Below, one piece after another: positions 50,786 through 57,793 of a stretch of 60,654 nucleotides of DNA. The translations under genes were made by a program, and so were the position numbers. The notes below the pieces were generated by a model. It saw nothing but the letters and a program-made list of their open reading frames with translations, was not told where the DNA came from and searched no databases. Source of the stretch: Bacteroidia bacterium (GTDB lineage: Bacteria; Bacteroidota; Bacteroidia; SpSt-205); assembly GCA_025062295.1 (NCBI GenBank), contig JANXAJ010000009.1, positions 1 to 60,654 on the forward strand, read 5' to 3'. Each line of letters opens with the position of its first letter. The stretch's first letter is position 1.

Positions 50786-53148
50786 GACTGGGGAAAGTCT
50801 GGAACGGTGAGGAGATAGCAAAGGCGGTCAACGGCACACCCCTTTTTGAAGCAGAGAAGGTAAAGATATCTCACATAAGCTGGGATACAAGACAGCTAGA
50901 TAGAGGGAATGTCCTATTTATCGCTCTGCGAGCTCAGCGGGATGGACACACCTATGTAGAGGAAGCTTTTTCCCGTGGAGCCAAAATGGCTCTCGTGGAG
51001 CGAGCCCCTCTGTCTCCTCTCCCCTGTATTGTAGTCTCTGATACATGGAAAGCCTTGCATCAATGGGCAAGCAAGTGGCGTGCCTGCCTATCATATCCTA
51101 TACTTGCTCTGACTGGCTCTGTCGGAAAAACATGGATAAAGGAATGGCTAGCTTACCTTCTTGAAGGAAAAAAGCAAGTTCATCGCAGCCCTGGCAGCTT
51201 CAATAGCCGTTTAGGCATTCCAGTGAGCTTGTTGAGCTTCCCGGCGGAGGGAGACCTCGCTCTAATAGAAGTAGGCATCTCAGCACCAGGAGAAATGGAA
51301 CCCCTCGCTCGCTTGATTCGCCCGACATACGGTATGCTCACTCCGATGGGGAAAGCCCACGATGAAGCCTTTCCCAACTTTGACACTAAACTTCGGGAAA
51401 AACTCCTTCTTTTTGAAGAGGTAAAGTGGCTCTTAGCTCTTTTCCAGCCAGAGACCGTAGATGTTCTGAGGAAGGTGAAGGTGCCCCTTTATCTGATTGG
51501 CGAAAATGAATCTTTCTACTGGTGCCGCCAAGCTCCGAAGCGAGGCGAATGGTACATAGCCGACAAGGGCGGTATTCCGATAGCCCTGCCCGAAGACAGC
51601 CTCGTCGCCTGGCAGAATGCCATTTTAGCGGCTTCAGCTGCTTACCTTTTAGGGGTATCGGCTGAGCATCTTCAGGAGAAACTTGTCTCTCTTCCTGTTC
51701 TTGCGCATCGCCTCCAGTGGATACAGGATGAGAATGGACGGCTCTGGCTCAATGACACCTATCATGCAGATGCTTCTTCCGTAAGCGTAGCCATTGAGGA
51801 GCTGCGCCAGACTCCACTTGAACCCAAGGTAGCTATCCTTACAGATTTCTCGCCTTACACGAAGGAAAGCCACGAAGCGGCGATAGGAATGCTGCGGGAG
51901 TTCCTTCCGCCATCGCAGATTCACCTCATTGGCTCAGTTTTTTCAGAGGTAGAGGGAGAGGAGTGGCGATATGCTTCAGTAGAGAGTTTCCTGCGGGAAG
52001 CGGTTCTGCCGCCGAAGGGAGTGATTCTCCTCAAGGGTAGTCGGCGATTTCGGTTAGAAGAGGCTTTCAGCCGGCTGACAGGATATGGACCGGGGCCTCG
52101 GCTCCAGATAGATTGGGAGAAGGTGTATCGCAATTTAGCCGCTTTGCGTCGCCACCTGCCTCCCCACACTCGTTTGATGGGAGTCCTCAAGGCGGAAGCG
52201 TATGGTGGAGGGGACCTCTTGATGGCCAGCTTTCTACAGCGACAGGGCATAGACTCAATCGGAGTAGCTTATACGCAGGAGGCTCTTCGCTTGCGGGAAG
52301 CGGGGATTCGTTTGCCGATTTTAGTTTTTTATCCCGGCGAGGCGCCCCATCGTCTCTACAAAGACTATAGCTTAGAAGCAGCTGTAGGCACTTGGCAGGC
52401 AATGGACTACTGGGCGGGAGCAGTGCCTCTCCATATAGAATTTGATACAGGGATGGGACGAATGGGACTCCCAGCTCAAGACTTGGAGAAAATTCTCTCT
52501 TTTTTGCAGGAAAGAAAAGCTGAAGTAAGAGGGGTATTTAGTCATCTAGCTAGCGCCGAAACGCCTACACATCCCTTCACAATCAAGCAGCTGGAGCGAT
52601 TTGATAAGATTTACAATACTTTCCGCCAAGCTTTCCCTGGGGTCATAGGGCATATTCTCAATACAGCTGGGATTCTCTGTATTGGAGAAAGAGCTGCTTA
52701 CGACATGGTGAGGGTAGGAATTGGACTTTATGGGATAGGGCCAGGATTAGAAGAGGTTACCCGCCTCACTGCACCTATCCTTCGGGTAGAGGCTTATCCA
52801 ACGGATATCCCTTTTAATTACGGCTTCCGAAGCACCCTTCCTTCTGATAGAGAGATTGTTACTGTGGGAATTGGGTATGGAGATGGGCTTCCACGAATAT
52901 GGGCGGAGAACGGCGCATACGTCTATCTCCATGGAGTGCCCTGTGCTGTCCTACCCCCTCTAAATATGGACCTGATGCTCATCGCAGCCCCAAAAGGATT
53001 GGCTCATGTAGGGGAGCAGGTAGAGATTTGGGGATCTCATCGGAGCCTCTCTACTTTGGCTAAAGAGGCAAAGACCATTCCGTATGAGCTGCTTGTACGG
53101 CTTTCTAAACGAGTGAGAAGGGTTTACTCTTGGGGAAACGTGGGGTAA
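50782..53148 (+). CDS. murF-alr: Fused UDP-MurNAc-tripeptide-D-Ala-D-Ala ligase and alanine racemase
   Basis: MurF occupies about residues 1-435: the P-loop ALTGSVGKT (Lys116), HRSPGSFNSRLGIPVSLL, and NDTYHADASSVSVAIEEL for the UDP-MurNAc tripeptide. An alanine racemase follows (about 445-788): LQIDWEKVYRNLAALRR, cofactor Lys470 in GVLKAEAYGGG, GIGYGDGLPR and NMDLMLI. One chain can therefore make D-Ala and its partner step adds D-Ala-D-Ala to the wall precursor; no ddl is here. This fusion is characteristic of Bacteroidota. The racemase motif has EAYG where NAYG is common. It starts with GTG overlapping the CPBP stop. Confidence 0.92.
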   Translation: MRLGKVWNGEEIAKAVNGTPLFEAEKVKISHISWDTRQLDRGNVLFIALRAQRDGHTYVEEAFSRGAKMALVERAPLSPLPCIVVSDTWKALHQWASKWRACLSYPILALTGSVGKTWIKEWLAYLLEGKKQVHRSPGSFNSRLGIPVSLLSFPAEGDLALIEVGISAPGEMEPLARLIRPTYGMLTPMGKAHDEAFPNFDTKLREKLLLFEEVKWLLALFQPETVDVLRKVKVPLYLIGENESFYWCRQAPKRGEWYIADKGGIPIALPEDSLVAWQNAILAASAAYLLGVSAEHLQEKLVSLPVLAHRLQWIQDENGRLWLNDTYHADASSVSVAIEELRQTPLEPKVAILTDFSPYTKESHEAAIGMLREFLPPSQIHLIGSVFSEVEGEEWRYASVESFLREAVLPPKGVILLKGSRRFRLEEAFSRLTGYGPGPRLQIDWEKVYRNLAALRRHLPPHTRLMGVLKAEAYGGGDLLMASFLQRQGIDSIGVAYTQEALRLREAGIRLPILVFYPGEAPHRLYKDYSLEAAVGTWQAMDYWAGAVPLHIEFDTGMGRMGLPAQDLEKILSFLQERKAEVRGVFSHLASAETPTHPFTIKQLERFDKIYNTFRQAFPGVIGHILNTAGILCIGERAAYDMVRVGIGLYGIGPGLEEVTRLTAPILRVEAYPTDIPFNYGFRSTLPSDREIVTVGIGYGDGLPRIWAENGAYVYLHGVPCAVLPPLNMDLMLIAAPKGLAHVGEQVEIWGSHRSLSTLAKEAKTIPYELLVRLSKRVRRVYSWGNVG

Positions 53149-53348
53149 AAACTGAATCTCAGTCTTAGAGGGAATCAGGTAAAGTCCAAGAGACCTTACC
53201 TTATCCCGAGGCTATATCCTCAATAGCAGAACAGCCCTTACCCCTGGCGCTAGCTACCTTCTCCCCTTCTTTATTTGAACTGGGACGAAGCTGGCAGGAC
53301 ATTCGTATCTCTTACTGGGAGGCCTATCTTTCCTAAGAGATGCGTTAG
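53149..53348. other. Convergent gap with an unexplained 56-codon open frame
   Basis: Between murF-alr and the epimerase gene a plus-strand frame from 53169 to a TAA at 53334-53336 is open for 55 codons but has no ATG or GTG near its start. It contains PLPLALATFSPSLFELG, which looks protein-like but matches nothing I know. It may be a fragment of a lost gene. No terminator hairpin is apparent. Confidence 0.2.
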
Positions 53349-54335
53349 CTATATCTTTCCAGCCTCTATTGCTTTTTGGACCTGAGCTTCTATCCACTTA
53401 TAGGTTACTTCCATACCTTTCCGAAGCGGCTCAGAAGGCTTCCAGCCCAACTTCTCATAGATGAGGGTATTGTCGGAGTTTCTTCCTCGCACACCGACAG
53501 GACCAGGTACAGACCGAACCTCCAATTCAACCCCTGCAATCTCCATAATCAGCTCCACAAGCTGTCTAATAGTTACCATTTCTTCAGAGCCGATATTTAC
53601 AGGGCCTGTAAAGTCTGATCGCATTAGCCGAATAGTTCCCTCTATGCATTCATCTATGTAGAGAAAAGAACGGGTCTGCCGTCCATCGCCCCATATTTCT
53701 ACATAAGGGATGTTTTTCAGCTTTGCAACTGCCACTTTGCGGCTGAGTGCAGCTGGTGCCTTTTCCCTTCCTCCTATCCATGTACCCTCGGGTCCAAAGA
53801 TGTTATGATAGCGAGCGATTCGCACCTGCATGCCATAGTTACGATGGTAGGCAAGGTAGAGCCGCTCACTGAAGAGCTTTTCCCATCCATATTCACTATC
53901 AGGATCAGCTGGATAAGCGGTATGCTCGGCAGTCTTTGGATTTTCGGGGTCCATTTGATTATAGGCAGGATACATACAAGCGGAAGAAGAGTAAAAGATG
54001 CGGCGCACATTCCGCTTATAGCACGCATCCAGCATATTCAGGTTAATCATCGCCGAATTGTGCATGATATCGGCGTCATGTTCGCCTGTGAAGACATACC
54101 CTGCGCCCCCCATATCGGCAGCGAGCTGATAAACTTCATCAAAGGGACCATCCACTACCATCCTGCAGAAGGCAGGGTCTCGTAAGTCCCCAATGATAAA
54201 ATCGTCAGCTGCAGTAGGGGCGAACTCTGGATATTTGAGGTCTACGCCCCGTACCCAGTAACCTTCTGCCTTGAGTCGCTTGACTAGGTGACTCCCAATG
54301 AATCCCCCGGCTCCACACACCAGTGCTTTTTTCAT
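53349..54335 (-). CDS. GDP-mannose 3,5-epimerase-like NAD-dependent epimerase
   Basis: This 328-residue extended short-chain dehydrogenase has the NAD loop GAGGFIGSHLVKRL. Segments closely match plant GDP-mannose 3,5-epimerase: AADMGGAGYVF with the diagnostic M-G-G, SSACMYPAYNQ, EYGWEKLFSERLY (catalytic Tyr and Lys), ARYHNIFGPEGTWIGGREKA, and GDGRQTRSFLYIDECIEG. It would give GDP-L-galactose or GDP-L-gulose for surface sugars; other GDP-sugar epimerases are possible. The ATG at 54335 is 4 bp after an exact promoter box. It is divergent from a barrel protein gene. Confidence 0.85.
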   Translation of the reverse strand: MKKALVCGAGGFIGSHLVKRLKAEGYWVRGVDLKYPEFAPTAADDFIIGDLRDPAFCRMVVDGPFDEVYQLAADMGGAGYVFTGEHDADIMHNSAMINLNMLDACYKRNVRRIFYSSSACMYPAYNQMDPENPKTAEHTAYPADPDSEYGWEKLFSERLYLAYHRNYGMQVRIARYHNIFGPEGTWIGGREKAPAALSRKVAVAKLKNIPYVEIWGDGRQTRSFLYIDECIEGTIRLMRSDFTGPVNIGSEEMVTIRQLVELIMEIAGVELEVRSVPGPVGVRGRNSDNTLIYEKLGWKPSEPLRKGMEVTYKWIEAQVQKAIEAGKI

Positions 54336-54339
54336 GGGG

Positions 54340-54347
54340 CAAAAGTA
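54340..54347 (-). promoter_or_regulatory. -7 box (TACTTTTG) of the epimerase gene
   Basis: An exact TAnnTTTG with only CCCC between it and the ATG. It lies 17 bp from a second exact box (54365-54372) facing the opposite way: a compact divergent promoter. Confidence 0.6.
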
Positions 54348-54364
54348 GCTAAACAGCTGGTGTT

Positions 54365-54372
54365 TATATTTG
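54365..54372 (+). promoter_or_regulatory. -7 box (TATATTTG) of the barrel protein gene
   Basis: An exact TAnnTTTG ends 5 bp before the ATG at 54378. Confidence 0.6.
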
Positions 54373-54377
54373 ACCAA

Positions 54378-55151
54378 ATGCGGTGGATTGGATACCTTCC
54401 CCTTTGGATATGGGCTCAGTATCAAGCTCCTCGCCTGATGGGAGTGGGAGACCTCCAAGCTGTACTCATAGGAGAGATACTGAGCGCTAATCCAGCTTGT
54501 GCGCTGCCTGTGAATCGCCTCGTGGTCCAGGCTGCCTCTGCCTTTTACCTTCCCGCCCCAGAATTGAATATGCGTCTGGGTGGAGTCGCCTACCGATGGG
54601 ATACTTTACAGGGCTTCAGCTTACTTATCCAACAGTGGAATTTTGATAAAATCACGCAGGGAGAAGGGGGACTAACCTATGCTCTTCGCCTACTTCAGCA
54701 GCGATTGACTTTAGCTGTCAGAGGGCGAGTCCTAAGCACAAACTTCTCTGAATATGGTCGCCTCTACAGAGGAACTCCCGATATTGGATTTACTTTTCAG
54801 ATTAGTTCTCGCTTCTTGATAGGCGGATATGGATACAACTTACTTGCTCAGGGGTGGGGGTTTCTGCCTGGATCTACACAATATGGGGTCGGAGTAGCTT
54901 ATATTCCTTCTCCTTCAGCTCAGTTGCTGACTGAAATTTCTCAGCGAGAGGGAGCCATGCCCGAGATTCGCACAGCTTTTCTCTATACTCCTCACCCTGC
55001 TCTTGCTTTGCGGGGGGGCGTAGGACTTCCTCTCCTGAGTGTAGGAGGTGGGGCTTCCCTGAGCTATAAGAGAATAGCTTTGGACATAGGTTATCGATAC
55101 CACCCTGCAGTAGGGAGTTGGATCTCTGCAGGTCTTAGTTACGCTAAATAA
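54378..55151 (+). CDS. Outer-membrane beta-barrel-like protein
   Basis: A 257-residue protein with a short N-terminal hydrophobic signal (WIGYLPLWIWAQ) and regular beta-strand alternation to the end (LRGGVGLPLLSVGGGASLSY, closing WISAGLSYAK). It recalls the PorV/PorQ-like barrel families of the T9SS but lacks anything decisive. It is divergent from the epimerase gene, with exact promoter boxes for both. A 60-base gap separates it from mpl, which has its own box. Confidence 0.55.
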   Translation: MRWIGYLPLWIWAQYQAPRLMGVGDLQAVLIGEILSANPACALPVNRLVVQAASAFYLPAPELNMRLGGVAYRWDTLQGFSLLIQQWNFDKITQGEGGLTYALRLLQQRLTLAVRGRVLSTNFSEYGRLYRGTPDIGFTFQISSRFLIGGYGYNLLAQGWGFLPGSTQYGVGVAYIPSPSAQLLTEISQREGAMPEIRTAFLYTPHPALALRGGVGLPLLSVGGGASLSYKRIALDIGYRYHPAVGSWISAGLSYAK

Positions 55152-55201
55152 GAGGCTTCTTTATTCAAGCGATTCTAATCGCTGCTTGGCAGGCTTCCCT
55201 C

Positions 55202-55209
55202 TACCTTTG
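55202..55209 (+). promoter_or_regulatory. -7 box (TACCTTTG) of mpl
   Basis: An exact TAnnTTTG lies 5 bp before the GTG at 55215 (2 bp before a TTG at 55212). This spacing favours the GTG as the start. Confidence 0.55.
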
Positions 55210-55214
55210 TTTTG

Positions 55215-56558
55215 GTGAAGCGAGTACATCTGATAGGTATCGGTGGGAGCGTCATGCATGCATTAGCAATTCACCTATGGGAGGCAGGGTATGAAGTCTC
55301 AGGGTCTGATAATCGGATAGAGGAACCCGCTCGCAGCCGCTTAGAAGCAGTGGGGCTTCTCCCCCCTGCGGAGGGGTGGTATCCTGAGAAAATCACGCCT
55401 TCTATTGATTTAGTGATTGTAGGCATGCATGCCAGTGCAGATAATCCAGAGTTGAGGCGAGCTCAAGCATTAGGACTTTCCCTTCGGGATATGGCAGACT
55501 TTGCAGCAAGAGCAGCCCAGCACAAGCACCGCATCGTCGTAGCAGGGAGCCATGGCAAAACCACCGCAACAGCTCTTCTCATTCATGCCTTTCAAAAGCT
55601 CGGCATCCCCATAGATTGGCTCATTGGGGCTTATACAGGCTCAATCCCAACTACTTTTCGGCTCAGTGATGCCTCTACCTTTATATTTGAGGGAGATGAA
55701 TATCCAGCCTCAGTGCTCAACGCTCAGCCAAAGGCAGCTGTCTATCGTCCTCACTGGCTTGTCTTGACAGGAATTGCATGGGATCATGTGAATATCTACC
55801 CTACCCCAGAACGGTATCTCCAGGCTTTTGAGCATATTTTACAAACGCTTCCTAAGGCAGGTCTCTGTCTATACAATGCCACCGATCCTACTGTCAAGAT
55901 GCTCATTGAGAAGCACTTACACCCAGGCTGGCATATACCCATTCCTTATCAACCTCTTCCTTTCCTCAAGAAACAGGGACAGTGGTTCGTCCGTGTGGGA
56001 CGCCGAGTGGTAGCCGTTCGTTTCTGGGGTCGCCATAATATCCTGAATGCCTCAGCGGTCTGGAGACTCCTTCAAGAATTTTTCGTAGAAGATAAAGACT
56101 TTGCCGAAATCCTAAGCACGTTTGAGCTGCCAGAGCGTCGGCAGACCATCTGGCACCGAGAGAAAAATCGTCTCGTAGTGCGAGACTTTGCCCATTCCCC
56201 CAGTAAAGTACAAGCCACCATCCAAGCCCTTCGTGAGACTTTTCCCGAACTGCCGCTGATAGCTGTACTTGAACTGCATACCTATAGTAGCCTCCAGCCA
56301 TTTTATGCGAGACAATATCAAAAAGCTCTCCGAGGAGCCCAGAAAAAATGGATATACGTAAATGAAAAGATTGCATGGGAGAAAGGAGCAAATGTAGAGG
56401 AGCTCCGAATGGCACTTGGAAAGGATGTGCGATGGTTCTCCAACCGAGAGAAGCTGACTGAGGCGCTTCAAGAAGCGCTCCACCACCCCCCTGTGGCCCT
56501 CCTTCTTATGTCTTCAGGCAGCTTTGATGGACTGACCCCCAATCATATTTTATTATGA
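55215..56558 (+). CDS. mpl: UDP-N-acetylmuramate:L-Ala-gamma-D-Glu-meso-DAP ligase (Mpl type)
   Basis: A Mur-ligase of 447 residues. The N-terminal Rossmann-like domain is HLIGIGGSVMHALAIHLWEAG. The P-loop is VVAGSHGKTTATAL, followed by FEGDEYPASVLN and the central HWLVLTGIAWDHVNIYP with the metal histidine. The C-terminal domain has VVRDFAHSPSKVQATIQALR and ends SSGSFDGL. Mpl attaches recycled tripeptide to UDP-MurNAc; MurC (adding L-Ala only) is the alternative, but the DEYP and SGSFDGL segments fit Mpl. Together with anmK it supports muropeptide recycling. It shares ATGA with the radical SAM gene. Confidence 0.87.
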   Translation: MKRVHLIGIGGSVMHALAIHLWEAGYEVSGSDNRIEEPARSRLEAVGLLPPAEGWYPEKITPSIDLVIVGMHASADNPELRRAQALGLSLRDMADFAARAAQHKHRIVVAGSHGKTTATALLIHAFQKLGIPIDWLIGAYTGSIPTTFRLSDASTFIFEGDEYPASVLNAQPKAAVYRPHWLVLTGIAWDHVNIYPTPERYLQAFEHILQTLPKAGLCLYNATDPTVKMLIEKHLHPGWHIPIPYQPLPFLKKQGQWFVRVGRRVVAVRFWGRHNILNASAVWRLLQEFFVEDKDFAEILSTFELPERRQTIWHREKNRLVVRDFAHSPSKVQATIQALRETFPELPLIAVLELHTYSSLQPFYARQYQKALRGAQKKWIYVNEKIAWEKGANVEELRMALGKDVRWFSNREKLTEALQEALHHPPVALLLMSSGSFDGLTPNHILL

Positions 56559-57637
56559 GGCTGGTAGCTCGTCCTGTCTTGTGCAACTACTACCTTACCT
56601 ATCGCTGTAATGCTTCCTGCAGCTTCTGCGACATTTGGGAGAAGCCTTCTCCCTATGCAACAGTAGAGAATGTTGCTCATAATCTTCGGGACTTGCGGCG
56701 CTTGGGTGTAAGAATTATTGATTTTACGGGGGGAGAACCCCTCCTTCACCGAGACCTACCCTTATTTCTTGAAATGGCTCGGCGGCTTGGCTTCCTCACG
56801 ACTGTAACTACAAATGGACTTCTTTATCCTAAACGCGCCCGAGAGCTTGCTGGCAAAATAGATATGCTTCACTTCTCATTAGATGCGGCCACAGCTGAGA
56901 CCCATGACCGCCTCCGAGGAGGCGTACCTTGCTTTCGTTTCGTCCAAGAGAGTCTCAAAATAGCTCTAAGCCTCGGGGAGAAGCCAGACATTCTCTTCAC
57001 TGTAACTCAAGAAAACTGGCGGGACATAGAAGAAGTTTATGTTAGGTTTGTAGAGCCCTATAATCTGATTCTTATTCTCAATCCAATTTTCGCCTATAAC
57101 CAGGTAGGTGAATCTTCCCTTGCTCCAGAAATAATCTCGGAGCTGCGTCAATGGGCTCATCGAAAAAATGTATATCTAAATGAAGCCTTTCTTCAATTGA
57201 GGGAGCAAGGCGGCAACTCTTCCTATGCTCCTGTGTGCCGAGCCTCTTCTGCTGTCGTCGTCATTTCTCCAGATAATCAGCTCCTTCTCCCTTGTTACCA
57301 TGCCCATGAAGCTGGATATAGCTTTCCGATTAAGGGTCGTCTCTATGAGCTTTATCACTCGGCACCTATTCAACATCTCCGTCAGCTTGAAGGGAGGTTT
57401 TCCTTTTGTGAGGGATGTGTGATAAACTGCTACATGGAGCCGAGCTTTGCTGTAGAAGTGTCTTCGTATTTCTGGTCGTCCTTGCCCAGCACGCTACGAT
57501 ATATCTATCAGAAATGGGGAATATGGGGGATAGTTCGTTTGTGGGGACGCACACTGTATTATCGCTCTTTTGGATGGCAAGCGAGAAAAGACCCCTTCAC
57601 TCGCCCTACTCAAGCCCTAGCGATGAGGTCTATTTAG
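56555..57637 (+). CDS. Radical SAM/SPASM-type protein
   Basis: The radical SAM cluster is C18, C22 and C25 in CNASCSFCDIW. DFTGGEPLLH binds SAM. The C-terminal part has a SPASM/twitch-like set of cysteines (VCRASSA, LLPCYHAHE, CEGCVINCY) that can hold further Fe-S clusters. Such proteins modify peptides, cofactors or sugars. The translational overlap with mpl hints at a wall-related or co-regulated step, but the substrate is unknown. A tail of about 60 residues rich in aromatic residues follows. Confidence 0.82.
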   Translation: MRLVARPVLCNYYLTYRCNASCSFCDIWEKPSPYATVENVAHNLRDLRRLGVRIIDFTGGEPLLHRDLPLFLEMARRLGFLTTVTTNGLLYPKRARELAGKIDMLHFSLDAATAETHDRLRGGVPCFRFVQESLKIALSLGEKPDILFTVTQENWRDIEEVYVRFVEPYNLILILNPIFAYNQVGESSLAPEIISELRQWAHRKNVYLNEAFLQLREQGGNSSYAPVCRASSAVVVISPDNQLLLPCYHAHEAGYSFPIKGRLYELYHSAPIQHLRQLEGRFSFCEGCVINCYMEPSFAVEVSSYFWSSLPSTLRYIYQKWGIWGIVRLWGRTLYYRSFGWQARKDPFTRPTQALAMRSI

Positions 57638-57793
57638 CTTCCCATGCCCTCCTTAGCGTGACAGAAGGATGAATACCCCGAGCCCTAATAAGCAATAGTT
57701 TGAGGAAGACGAAGCACACCAGCAAGGCAAAGCATGGTTAGGGGGGGCTTATACCCAAGATAAATACCTCCACTTGTAGCTTCTGCAATAAAG

